A DNA stretch of 64,000 nt from Varanus komodoensis (Eukaryota; Chordata; Lepidosauria; Squamata; Varanidae): assembly GCF_004798865.1 (NCBI RefSeq), contig NW_025335568.1, forward strand, positions 24,248,422 through 24,312,421. The letters are read 5' to 3'. Under the pieces are notes generated by a model. That model was not told the origin of the DNA, made no database searches, and saw nothing but the letters and a program-made list of their open reading frames with translations. This document shows positions 48,056 to 59,569 of this stretch, piece after piece (the stretch's first letter is position 1; each line of letters starts with the position of its first letter). The translations under genes and the position numbers were made by a program.

Positions 48056-48807
48056 TACTTTGGATGCAAAGGATAGGTGTAAAGGAAATGCAAAAGGTGA
48101 CAGAAATAGAAGCAGAATCCTGAATATAACTTTTCAGTATCACATAGAACAAAAGGAACTATTACAATGATCAGTGCAAAGAAATAGAAGAGAGCGACAA
48201 AATGAGGGAAGCAATTGAAGTCACAGAAATATATTAACAGAATTGGAGAATGAAGAATAAGAACTCTATGCATAGTTAAATAGGGTGGCAGTGAATGCTT
48301 CAGCTCCCAGCATGTTCCAGCCAGCCTTGCTGGAAGCTGGAGGCCTCTTTTCTGTCCAAATATAAAATGACTGGACACCCCTACAACCTAAAAACTTGGT
48401 CAGAACTCTAATGTGGAATCTTGTGAACACTGAACTCAGTAGAATTGCCTTTGGACTATATATGCATGAGATTGGTCTCTATATTCCATTTGCTTCGATA
48501 ATATTTAAGCAATAGCCATGCTGGAATTCACTGCACATTAACTTTTGAAAGTGTATCAGAAGCCACAAAATGTATGACATTTTCTGTGGTCTCTTCTGCC
48601 AACATCCCTTCCATGCTGCCTGTGATCAAAAAGCAAAAAGATCAGATTATTCCATTCTGAAAACATCTTTGTTCTGAAAGAAGGGACTTTAGGGTCCAAA
48701 ATGCATCAGAGTATAACATTTTTGTCATTTAATGCATTGTTCTTCCGCTCTTGGATATCTAATGAGAGCATATAGGACTGACTGGATTGTTCTTATTTTC
48801 TGTAATA
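48056..48807. other. Unrecognised stretch
   Basis: No gene or clear repeat; the minus frame 48031-48378 (115 codons) has no known relatives. Confidence 0.5.
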
Positions 48808-49035
48808 ATTGTTGTTGTTAGTCACAAAGTCGTGTCCAACCCATTGTGACCCCATGGACAACATTCCTCCAGGACCTCCTGTCCTCCACCATCTCCTGGA
48901 GTCCGCCCAAGCTCTCACCAACTGCTTCAGTGACCCCCTCTAGCCACCTCATCCTCTGCCGTCCCTTTCTTCTTTTGCCATCTATTGTTCCCAGCATTAG
49001 ACTCTTCTCCAGGGAGTCCTTCCTTCTCATCTTAA
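48808..49035 (-). mobile_element. BovB LINE 3' end (minus strand)
   Basis: The minus frame gives MRRKDSLEKSLMLGTIDGKR, then RKGRQRMRWLEGVTEA and ending in W-RLCD, the C-terminus of BovB ORF2. It terminates near 48808 with GTTGTTGTTAG, the reverse of the (AAC)n-type tail also present at 60845. This frame is unbroken for 70 codons, suggesting a younger copy than its neighbours. Confidence 0.92.
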
Positions 49036-50145
49036 AAGTTCTATTTTTAAGGTTCCCAAGCTACGCAGCTTATGCATTTCATAAAATAAGAGCATGTTAT
49101 AGTAATCCTCACTTAATCTACATTAAAAACAATCAGTGCTCTTCCCAAATATTATTCTAAATCATTTTTAAGTATTTATTTTGTCCCTAAATTCTAAAGG
49201 TAATCTAGTCTGCTATTTTCCAAATCAATTTCAAATGCCTGTTTTTAAAAGTTAAAGATGATCAGTTCCAACATAGTTGCTCCTATTGTATCTTAGAAAA
49301 AGGGCAAGTCAAACACAACCCAAAAATGACTGTGCTTTCACTGAACACGTGCTGAAACAAAACTCCTTACAAGACATCAGCACATCAAAACTTTAAAAGG
49401 GAGGGCTGTTAAATGTTCATTTGTTTTTATTTAGATTTCATTTCTTAACATCCGAATCTCCAGGTTTAATGACTACTTGGTTCCTGCTTTTCTCAAGCTG
49501 ATTCTGCCTTTAACAGATGTTCGCTGAAAAGAATTCCATAGCCATATAAATTATGGTGGATTAAATTGCTCATTTTAGGGCTTGACAAAGTGATTCCAGG
49601 AGCATGCCCTGGTATGTGCACAGTGAGGAAAGCAACTACAAAATAAAGGGGCATGATGCTTCTAGGGAGGGGAGGAAAAACTTCCTGCCTTTCAGAAAGA
49701 GACTTTGTCATATAAAAGTTATGCCTGCTGCTTAAGCGGCTGAACCAGCTGCATCCCATGTGCTGTAAAGGCTCATGGTTCTTATTTCTCCTGTTCAATT
49801 ATTGTGCCTATAAATTGCAGAAGGCCACCTGTGCAATGCATTCATCCAGACTAGTCCCAGCGGAGGCATTAACATATCAAGCCTCATAAAGCATGAATCC
49901 TTAAACGTAAAAGCTGACACTTTCTTCTGACTTCAGGCTGCATCTATATAAATCCCAGCAAAGAGCTGGAACAGGGAACATTTCAGGACCCCTTTGGCCC
50001 ACTGAGGTCACACCAAACAATTTCAAGTGCTATCCAGTCTAGATAGCCAATGTTGCATTATATTTTCATTACAAGCCTGACCCATTTCACATTAAAAATT
50101 CCACCTCTGAAGAGCCATCCTAAAAATAATGACTGAGTTCAGAAA
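49036..50145. other. Unrecognised stretch
   Basis: No gene recognised; frames up to 101 codons lack known motifs. Confidence 0.5.
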
Positions 50146-50400
50146 ACACAAGAACCCACATTCAGCAGTTCAGTATAGGCTGGCACTGAACCATTGCTTG
50201 GTCTTGAAACTTAGGTTATTGTGTTGTCTGACCCCAGGCAAGATAACAAACTGTGGTGAACAACCATCAGTTCACTGCCCAACTTTTTGTTAGCACAGCT
50301 AGGTTCAGAAGACCCAGTCAGCTGATTTTTAACAACAGCAATCCATAGTCAATCCATATTCAGATCTTGAGTATGGGTCAAAGTGTGGTCTGAACCCAGT
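50146..50400. mobile_element. Probable relative of the 12440 foldback element
   Basis: Shares 'gtgttgtctgac' and 'ataacaaactgtggt' with the 12440 element ('atattgtctgaac', 'gacaaacta'), and contains inverted-looking strings (gttcactgcc / ggcactgaac; aacaaactgtgg / ccatagtcaatcc). Ends were not found. Confidence 0.35.
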
Positions 50401-51019
50401 AATTCACAAGTATATACAACTGTATTCAATGGGGTTTACTCATATAAGTATAGTGCATATAGTCTAGATACTATACGTAGCAGTATTTAGCGGGAGTGCT
50501 GGAACTCTTTCAGCCTAAGGGCCAATTTCCAATTTGGAGAAGTTCTCAGGAGCCTGATTCCAATGGTGGGCAAGGTTGAGGGCAGAAGGGTCAGGGAGGA
50601 TGAAGCACACTACCCGCAATATGCCTGAAGGTGTCTTTCTAGTACCTCCAGTTGTTTTCTATCCTATCTGTCTCACTGATACTTCTTTAGAATTTTGTTT
50701 CAAAGGAAAAACTAAATTTTGTAAACAAACCATAAAAAAGGCTAGTCAGAATGACTGACATAGAATTCCAAGGTGTGGATTCATCCTGGTACTATCCAGA
50801 ATGAATCTTACTTAGCTTTGTGGGTCAATCATTTTCAGTTCATTCCGTAGTTGCTGTAAGACTGTCAAGAAATACCTGCAAGAAAAGGAACAAGTGATTT
50901 AAATGTGTGTGTGCTTCCGTGTAGACACACACACATCCTATTCCTGCTATCCCTTTCTCTCCAATGACACCCAACGGGAAGCCCACAGCCTCCCTTTTTT
51001 CATTATTATTTTGGCTATG
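50401..51019. other. Unrecognised stretch
   Basis: No gene. 50400-50465 ('ttcaatggggtttactcata') may be a trace of the short squamate repeat. A small GTGTGT/CACACA pair lies at 50904-50936. Confidence 0.45.
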
Positions 51020-51200
51020 TGTTTATTTATTTCATTGTATGAATATCCCACTGTTTTTCCATTCAGGATCCTAAAAGAGGTGTACACAATTCTGTTTTTC
51101 CTCTCAATCTGATCCTAACAACAACCCTGTGAGGCAGGTTGGGTGAGAGTGACCGGCTAGAACCAATATCACCTGAATCTCAGTCCCACACACTTAACTC
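51020..51200 (-). repeat. CORE/MIR-type SINE, 5'-truncated
   Basis: 'gtttatttatttcattgtat', 'gaatatcccactgtttttcc', 'acaacaaccctgtgaggcag' and 'gttgggtgagagtgacc' match the tail and core of the SINE at 4269; the tRNA-like head is missing or decayed beyond 'ctcagtcccacacac'. Confidence 0.8.
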
Positions 51201-52274
51201 TTTGTTTGTTTCTCTGTTTGCTACGTATATGTTCCTAGATTTGTATGAAATGCATGCAGGTTTATAGCAATTATACAAAGGCTTAATGGCTGCTAGATGC
51301 TGTCTAGTGGATGCAGAAGAGGTTGGAGCCCAGCGGAAACATAATCCATGGCCAGAGCTGGGACTCTGACTTTGGAGCTCCCTCCTTCTGCCCCCAACAC
51401 TAGCATGTTTTCCCAGGGTGGTGTATGGTGGGCATTCCAGGGAGAGAGGATGGGGAGGAGAGCACTGGGGCTCTCCTGGGATACAACGCATATTGGCAGC
51501 ACCTCAGTCTGCCCTTCTTTTGAGATGGGACACGTGGACTCAGACCACTGAAAGTGACCTCCTAAGTCTTTTGCAGGCCAGAAGAAGCACAGAGGATTCC
51601 AGTAATCCCTCCAAGTTCTGAGGGATATGGGTGGCCATATTAGATAGCACTGTTAAAACAGCATATAGATCAACAAATATTAAAAATGGATATGTACAAA
51701 ACATATCTGTATAATAAATTCCTCCCTAAACGGAGCACCACTGGACCACTGCCAAACCATACATTTAAAAGAAGCATTTGCTGTATCGTATAACCAGCAA
51801 TTAGTTACATTAAATTTTCCCTTATTAAAGAGATAATGTGGTATCTCTTGAATAGCAGAAATGGGGCTGTGGGGGTGGGGGAGAGGTTCTGAATAAGATG
51901 CAGCCAAAGATCCATAGCCTCAACAGGTAGGCACCACAGCAGAAATCCACCATTAGGTATTCTGTGGTGGTGCCCACAGCAGTTTCTCACATTCCCAAAT
52001 GTAGTCATGGTTTCAAAACAGATGAGAACCCCTGTCATAGATGGACACTGGCAATTCATTACTAAACCTGTGCTGATTCCTTAAAGAAGCACTGGAGACC
52101 TTAGGTCATAAAACATACAATGGCTGAATCATACCACAAACGTCTGTCATTGATTATTAATTAGGTATCCCAACAAAGCACCAGGGTAAAGGGTTATGTT
52201 GCCTGACCTACCTTTGCTATTACACCCTTAAACTGTCCTGCTTTTTGCCCTAGTACCCCAAATACCCCCAAATA
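51201..52274. other. Unrecognised stretch
   Basis: No gene; opposing frames at 51180-51621 (67-103 codons) share one GC-richer patch and lack motifs. Confidence 0.5.
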
Positions 52275-52375
52275 GTGCAATATTCCTCAGCTTGGTACTC
52301 TCCAGATGAGTTGGGTTACAGTTCCTATTATCCCCAGCCACATCTGGTTGGAGAAGACTGCCACATCTGGTTAGA
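52275..52375 (+). repeat. Short dispersed repeat ('ccccagccacatctgg' type)
   Basis: 'ggtactctccagatgagttg' and 'ggttacagttcctattatcc' then 'ccagccacatctgg' parallel the squamate repeat whose usual form reads 'ctccagatgttgttggacta' and 'caactcccatcatccccag'. A 23-bp local duplication (gccacatctggtt twice) follows at 52337 and 52360. Confidence 0.6.
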
Positions 52376-53480
52376 GGAAGGAAGGAAATGTAGAGAACTG
52401 AGACATTTGTCCTTCTCAGTATCATCAACTGTCCTTCTTCATGAAGCTTGGATAAAGGCTGCACCACAAATGACGAACTCTAATGCTAACAAATGGTACC
52501 CTGTTGACATCTGCAGATATCATCAGTGCTGGCTTGTAAAACTAAAACGATAAACTCGTGTAGTTTCCAGTAAGCTGGATTTCTAACCTAAACACACTGC
52601 TCAAACCCGGCCTCAATGTCTCCCTCCCCTGCAAAAGTCATCCAGACATCTTTCACTAGCACAATATTTGCTACTCAAGATATGTATTTATGACCATCTT
52701 GGCTGCCTGCATCTGGCCTTTCCATCTATTATGTTTTTCTTGCTGATGCTTTCTTATTTATATGTTTTTATATTCCCTAGATCTAACTCTAAGATAGCTC
52801 AGCGCACAGCTACATGCTACATTTCTTCTTTTCCTCTCTTTGCAATATGATTAGTCCTGATGACCTCCTATTCCCAGAAACAAAAGAGCTGCCAAATTAT
52901 TGCCAACACTTCATTATCATTGTATATTAATCTTCTGGGACTCTGTGATTTCTTTCTAGCTCTACCCTTCCTTTCTCCCTTCTTTTTTCTTTCTTGTTTG
53001 AAAGGAACATGCAACTTTCTGTAATATTCTATAAAATCACATAATTCTCCTGAGCAAAAGAGTTTCTCTCCATCTGAAATGATTTAAGTGCCTTTTTGTT
53101 TGTTTTGAGTTAATGGGCTTTCATTCTAGTGGGGAAGCTGTACAAAAGAAACTGCCTTCTTTCAATGTGGTGTTTTTATTTTCCTTTCTACGAAGACCTA
53201 ACATTAGGAAATAACAGTAGCCCTATGCAGGCATTCAACCTGTTCACTTGTGGGCTGAGCGGGTGGGGGCATGCCATGAACCTGGCAGTCAATGAACCTG
53301 GAAATGCAGGGCTCTCACAAGATGGAGACTTTGCTTAGTCCTTGACAGAAGGTAGGGGGTAGATATGGAACAGAAGGTCCACGGCAGCCCAGGGGAGTTT
53401 CCTTATGATTATAAGTGACCTGGGTTTGTGCTCAGTCTGCTGACCAGGTGCTAATTCTTGCTGGGCAAGGATCAAGTCAA
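52376..53480. other. Unrecognised stretch
   Basis: No gene or familiar repeat; frames below 93 codons. Confidence 0.5.
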
Positions 53481-53620
53481 AGAATCATAGTAGAGTTGTA
53501 AGGGGCCAAGAACATCATCAGATCCAACCCACTGCTGGTGCAGGTCACCAGTTCACACCATCCCACTCTGATGACTGTCTAGTTTCTTCTTGAATGCCTC
53601 TAGTGTAGGAGAGCTCGTAA
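53481..53620 (-). mobile_element. CR1 3' UTR end (minus strand)
   Basis: 'aatcatagtagagttgtaag' and 'gggccaagaacatcatcaga' and 'tccaacccactgctg' then 'ctagtttcttcttgaatgcc' are the reverse of a CR1 3' end; compare the sense copy at 37990-38150 ('attcaaaaagagactgg', 'atgattctatgatt'). Confidence 0.8.
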
Positions 53621-54084
53621 CCTTTGAAGCCATGAGTGGCTTTCTCTTTTCCCAGTTCTCAGCATAGCTCCCTTCAGTGAACAACCAGTAACTTTCACTC
53701 ATTCCCCAACTGTCTATCTCTAGCAGACTTGTCCCTGGCCTTTTAAAAACTCCTGCCCCATCACATGCCTTACGGACTTTCCTGTAACTACCCATCATTT
53801 TCCTTGACTCACCTGTCTGATGAAAACAAAAGTAACTTCTCTCATTAAAAATGTAAGCAGTCTCAAGTCTTCCTTCAAAAACTAGTGTAACAAGGCAACC
53901 ACAACCACAACAAGGCACACTGCAACAAAGCTAGACCTCTGGTCTGTTCCAATATAGTGTAGTCCACACAGAGGCTGTAGAAAGTTTTTAAACATTGCAA
54001 AACATAGTTATATAAAAAGCATTTTCCACAAAATGCGCATTTTTTAAAACCTAATTGTCACTTTCAATCACATTTTGATGGGAA
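53621..54084. other. Unrecognised stretch beside CR1 tail
   Basis: The minus frame 53553-53918 (121 codons) starts here and ends inside the CR1 tail. It has no recognised domain and I do not call it a gene. The sequence does not continue CR1 in any way I can follow. Confidence 0.45.
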
Positions 54085-54225
54085 GGAGCCATAGCTCAGT
54101 GGGAAAGGACTCAGTTTCAGTCCCTCACATAACTATTTTAAAGAACTAGTATTTGGGAAATAGTATGGGATGGAAGAATCTCTGTCTGGGATCCTGGGCA
54201 ACCACTGGCAGTCAGAATAGACCAT
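54085..54225 (+). repeat. tRNA-derived SINE
   Basis: Starts GGAGCCATAGCTCAGTGG with an A-box (tagctcagtgg), then a B-box-like cagtttcagtccc, followed by 'ggaagaatctctgtctgggat' and 'cctgggcaaccactggcagtc'. This is the order of a common squamate tRNA-SINE (head, then 'cctctgcctgagaccctgga' type body). It is not a tRNA gene, as there is no cloverleaf past the B-box. Confidence 0.75.
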
Positions 54226-54284
54226 TCTCATCAAAGCACTCAGACTAGAAAGTATTTGTCTCAATAGGGTGGATTCGCTGTTGA

Positions 54285-54612
54285 TTGTGATGAGAGATTG
54301 GACCTTCTCAGTGGAATACCTGGTCTAATAAAGTACAGGTGCCGACTAGATCTTTTGCCAGTTGGTGAAAATATTTGCCAGACTTTATCTTTATTTTTGT
54401 GATTTTAATGTTGTGAACTGCTGTGGCTTTTATGTTCAGTGGTATGTAAAGATGTACAATTGATTCAATTGCAATTGCTGTTATGGTTTTATTGTTTAAA
54501 TTTTTCAGTTTATGTTTGTCTCTTTTTAAATTTTTGTTTAACTTTCACTTTTGTTAACCACCAGGAAAGCCTCAACTATTGGGTGGTATAAAAATGAAAT
54601 AAATAAATATGT
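54285..54612 (+). mobile_element. L2 LINE 3' end
   Basis: 'attggaccttctcagtggaa' parallels the sense 'gggccttctctgtggtgg' block, 'tgattttaatgttgtgaact' lies in the T-rich UTR, and the end reads 'aaccaccaggaaagcctcaa' then 'ttgggtggtataaaaatg' and 'aaataaataaat'. This is the classic L2 terminal hairpin-like region with its short tandem tail. Confidence 0.85.
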
Positions 54613-55924
54613 CTTCATCACAAGAGTGAAAGCTCTTTTAGCCCAGGTCAGTTTCAGTTTCAGGGAAGTTCTGGGGAACTGCATTTGAGTGGTAGGTGGG
54701 ATAGAAAGCAAAAAAGGGTGTGCTCAAAAGCAGTGGGATAAGGTCAAAATTGTAAAATATATCAGCATATTTTGCCTTAAAGGTCTTAATGCCAGAACTA
54801 AGTGTTAGAAAAGGTATTTCAGCCTCTTAGAATGGAGAAAATAAGCAAAATCCAGGAAACCACCAAATGACTGAAGCCGGGAAGAGAAAGTGAGGCTTTC
54901 TGAGAAATTAATCAGAGGCTTCAGTTAGGACAGATTTGGCTTTGGGGCTGAAGTTCTACACCCAGATCTATATAAACGTAATTGAGTTCATGAAAAAATA
55001 TTTGGCCAAATAGCCTAAAAATCTAATTTAGTCTATAGCAGCTTCCTATATTCTAATGCAAAATCTAACAAAAGTGGTTTACTAGAAGTAAATGCACATA
55101 TCCAAAGCAACAATCCACCTTTCAAGTCACCTTTGGCATTCTAAAATAGTGATTCTTCAGCCACTGATGGTGAAAGAAATGTAAAGGATGACTCCTTACT
55201 TGGAACCAACTAAGATCCTCCAAATTAGTATACACATTACATGATTAGCCAGTGCTGAGCTCTGCAGCTTCAGTAGTACACATATACCTATGCAATACTC
55301 ACTGTTCTGTTGTGTGATAGTTCTGTGCCAGTTTCTCAAACCTGAATTTGTAGTGCCTGTAATTTCAGATAATGTTTAGCTTGGCAAATCTAGTGAAAGT
55401 GAATCTTCTTTGGCCAGTCAAAAAGTAATAAAATGACCAAACATTGAACCATCCTGTTTCCTGTCTATTCTTCACTACGATAAAACTAGGTGGGGGAAAT
55501 TGCTTCTTGTCGTGAGGATGATTAAAGAAAATAAATACATTTCTTCATAAGCCTGTGTAAACAGTGACAAGTCCTCTCCTGACCTCCAGACACTCTCAGT
55601 TACACAAATGCCATGAGGTAGAGGTTTAAGACAGAAATCCTCTTGTGCATCAACTCCACTTGCCAATTCCATCATGGAATGGCAAGCAATAAATCTGTCA
55701 GTACCTTCAGTGCAGAATGGAATCTAGAGTTGAGATTCAGGTACCTCACACACGTGCACACACACCTAGTTAAAATCATGACCCTTAATGCTTTCTTTAG
55801 TCTTATCCATACCACCATAATAGAGATTAGATAGGATTAAGCTACATTTCTATGGAAAAACTTGTTCATGTGAAAAAGCAAATTTTCTTACAAAAATGTA
55901 AGAAATAAATGAAAATTTCCTGAC
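54613..55924. other. Unrecognised stretch
   Basis: No gene or familiar repeat seen. Confidence 0.5.
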
Positions 55925-56330
55925 CCTGATGTATCCAGATTGTTGTCAGAGAGTGTTAGGGGGAGTTCTGGATGATAAGGCTGCTGCTCCTACTGAAACC
56001 CTGGTTGAGCTGGGGTAGCTGTCTGAGCTGGGGCAGGGGGGTTTCATTGCAGTGGTTCCCCTTCTCTGGGTGGATGGTTCCAAAAGGTGCTACTTATGGA
56101 ATATAGTTAAGTCCTGTGGATTCCCCAGCATGGACTTCCTCAAGGGTCAATTCTGCCCACTGTGGTATTTAACATCTACATAGAATCGTCGAGTAAGGTG
56201 GAGTTTTGCAGTGCATTGTCCTCGGTATGCTGGTGACACTCAGCTCTGCTTCTCCTTTTCATCTCCATCATTTTCCAATGAATGTTACACTACCAATAAA
56301 TGTTCACTGCTTAGGAAGCCTGCTCTTACA
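55925..56330 (+). mobile_element. L2 LINE, reverse-transcriptase fragment
   Basis: 'tggttccaaaaggtgctact', 'cttcctcaagggtcaattct' and 'gtatttaacatctacataga' match the L2 RT segment for LPQGS-L-P-LFNIYM. 'ctcggtatgctggtgacact' then 'cagctctgcttctccttttc' gives the YADDTQL-like box, here with Gly-Asp in place of Asp-Asp. Frame-broken and truncated on both sides. Confidence 0.85.
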
Positions 56331-57499
56331 CTAATGTGCCACTGTATGTTAACTTACAATAACACCTTCAGTCTAATCCCTGCTTTTTGTGCAGGGTCAG
56401 CTGGTCCAGTTGTGAATAAACTGCCCCAATACAGAGCAGGAAAAGATACAGGATCCTGTCTAAGGATCCTGTTTCTGAGAAAAGAAGAGGCACAGCTGCA
56501 GAGTAGTGTTTTGTTCATCATTTATGAATAATGTTCCAACAGTTGATACTTTAGATCCAGCTTAACAGTATTCTTGCACCACCAATATTGCTTGAGCTGA
56601 GATTCAATTTCCATCACTAAGTTCCTTAAATACTGATATAGTCCAGAGTTATAAGGGAGGAAGTCCCTAGTTCAACTATCACTTCTGCAATGAATTCATT
56701 CAGTGAATCTTACCCATCAGTTCCCACATCTGCATTATTGCATGTCAAAACACTGATTTACCCTGTGGGGTTGTTATAAGGATTGCTACCAGATTACAAA
56801 TGTGAAGTAGCACATTTGAACACTTAATGTTATTATGATTGCACTGAGCTTCTTACAGACGAGGGTCACTGTGATCTACAAAATTGCTATTTCATAATGA
56901 TTGCAATTTAATACTTTAGCCCACCAGCTCCTGGACCTACCCAGAAATTCTCCTCTCCTCTCCTCTCCTCTCCCTTCCTCTCCATCTTATAGAACAATCA
57001 TGTGTATGTTGAACCAGCAGTATGTCCCACTTTGTGCTATGAGGCTCACTTCTAGGAATGCCTTGGTCATTATTACTAATCATTTGGGAATCAGGCACAT
57101 TTTCTGATCTATAGCAAATCATACACAATTCTACCAGTAGATCCTAAAGTATTAAATTGGATTAATCATGAATTTGCCATGTTCTTACTGCCACAGTTCA
57201 CATGACCAAGCAGACCACCACAGTTTAAACAAGCCACAGTGACCTGTTCCTTAATGCATTCAGGGTGCCATTTCCCAATTTACCTCTCCGGGCACAGCTT
57301 GTTGTATCACCTGAAACTGGGTGTCATGGCTTACTTAAATGGGACACGACCCTCATTGACTCTACAATAGCCAATTATTTCATGGCTGTTTCCTCCTCAA
57401 ACATCCCATGCTGCCTGATACAAGATATGTCCTTGTGGGTAGTTAAATGGTGCCTGGTGCAGACTTGCATGTGCCAGGGATTAAAACCAGCCTCCAATC
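56331..57499. other. Unrecognised stretch with CTCTC microsatellite
   Basis: No gene. A (TCCTC)n pyrimidine array occupies about 56949-56985. Around 57180-57240 'gtttaaacaagccacagtg' resembles the arms of the 12440 foldback element but is too short to call. Confidence 0.45.
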
Positions 57500-57585
57500 C
57501 TTAATATCATCCAAACAGTTTAAACTGTTGGGTAATATAGAAATGTAATGCATGGAATAAATGAAATGAAATTACCAAAGTTATT
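57500..57585 (+). mobile_element. Possible L2 3' tail
   Basis: 'cagtttaaactgttgggtaa' then 'tatagaaatgtaatgcatgg' and 'aataaatgaaatgaa' resemble the end of the L2 at 54285 ('ttgggtggtataaaaatg', 'aaataaataaat'). Only the last 80 bp can be followed. Confidence 0.45.
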
Positions 57586-59569
57586 GTGTTCATACAATAA
57601 CATGAAGTCCCAATACCTGCACAGAATTGACAATATCTGTTCCTACTATGAGTGTTTTTCTGTCTAGCAAACTCAAGCAGTGAATGCTGACAGAATATAT
57701 CTAAAATGGGTCCACTGAGAATCAAAAGACAAAGAGAGAAATCAGCAAGTTCAAGCGCACCTCAAGGTTTACAGATGTATAAAAATTCTTAAGGGGAAAA
57801 AAAAAAGAAAAGTCAAAAAAGATCCCAAAAACCTGAATGGGGTGTGGGGCAGGGGGTGTTGTATGCCAGCTGGGAAAGAAAAATGCAAGGGAAGGAGGGC
57901 TTTGCTTGCATTCTTTACAGTTTATAACATTCTGGGGCAAGTTATGGCTGGGTGGATGACTGCACCCTGAACATGACCAACCTTACAAGGAAAGACACTG
58001 CAAGATTGTGGTGGGGGTCCCATTTCTAATATATGAGTACTCTTGTAGTTCTGATGGGAGGAAGGCATACAAAAGGACAGGTCTCAGACCCATATGCCAC
58101 AATGGGGATGAGTCAGGAGTGAATCTGGTCCATGAGTCACAGCAATAAGGAACTTTTCAGTGGCAAGTGGAAAATGTCAGATGCTGAGTTGGTTCTGCAG
58201 CACTAAACCATTAAATTGTGAAAACTAAGTCATTAACTTTCCTAATTATTCTACTTCCTATCCAAAACTATGCTTCTTGTTCCATGTGCTTTATTTCATA
58301 AGAAAGACATATCCCCTTGAAACACCACATCTTAGTATTTTCCCTTCAACTTTCTAAATGCAATTTTCCTTCTGGATTTTTCCTTCAACTTTTCCAAAAT
58401 GGACCAGAACCATTTTACCCAGTTGTTTAGGGCCTGAGCTAACTTATGGCCCAATGACTTCTCAAGCCATATGAGACTTCCCGTGCAAATTTGTGATATC
58501 TCAAAGATGAGAGGCTTGAAAACTAAGAAATAAGATGACGTCTCCCTTTATTGCCTTCCTTCACACTGAAACATACAATCTGGGTAGAAATCTTAATCTC
58601 CAGCCACTGAAGCTGACTTCACAGCTGCTGGGCTAAAATTAGAGTGGAGGCCAGCTCCTGTGTGAGAAATCAGGGTCCCTCTGACTGGATTAAAGAGCAA
58701 AGAAAGGGATGTCATGTTACTCCTATAGGCTGCAGCAATTCTCACAAGGAAGCTCAAATAACAAAAGGCAAAGAATTTGATCCAGCCAAAGCACAACTGG
58801 CTCCAAGAAGTAGCTGCAAAAAGCTACAGTGAGGTCATATTCGCCACACGATAAGGGGTAGCATCTCAATTTGTACTAAATCCCCTTATTCCGCAGCGGA
58901 TGGTGTTTGGAGGATATGAGGTCTTTGTACCCTTCTGGGGGTGTGAGAGAAAACATTTGCTAGCAGGACAAGCTAAAAGTGGGAGACATGGCAGGTTGAT
59001 TTGCACCTTAAGGTTTAGGAGTTAATTCTGTAAATTGCTCAACATAGGCAAGTTGTGGGTTTGTATTCAGTTAATTCCTCCTCCCGATGGAACAGCTTCT
59101 ATAAGTAAAATGGGAAGGGCAATTCCCTCACCCTCTTGCACTTACATACACAGACACCAAACCTGCTCTAAAGAGTTGGAAGACCCTCCAGAAAAGATCT
59201 GGGGTACACAGGCAAAGAGGAAGAGTCCTTCTGCCCAAGTGGAAGTTACTCATGCAATATTTATTCAGCGTGATTTTCAAGCAACTCCAGAAACCTGCTC
59301 TGGAGCTCATGTCAGCCACAGTGAACATATGTACAAATACTGAGAAAAATGAAAATGAATGGGCACATTTACCATGGGATTAACTATCAGTTACCTTGTG
59401 ATGAAAAAAGATGGTTATATATGAACCCAGCATTAAAAGTCTGGTTAGCTTAGGGCACAATCCAATCAGTGGAATTGGCTGGTATACATACTTTGAAATT
59501 AAGTTTATTAATGCCATGCATCTTAATATTATTTTCACTAATATTTGCATTTTTCTGTCCACCTCTCCC
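57586..59569. other. Unrecognised stretch
   Basis: No gene or named repeat; the longest frame is 102 codons (59035-59343) without known relatives. Confidence 0.5.

Noticed and set aside
53553-53918. 121-codon minus-strand frame
   Set aside because: Its end is made of CR1 3' UTR sequence and the rest has no recognised domain.
54085-54160. Possible tRNA gene (A-box and B-box present)
   Set aside because: No cloverleaf beyond the boxes, and the following sequence is that of a squamate tRNA-SINE.
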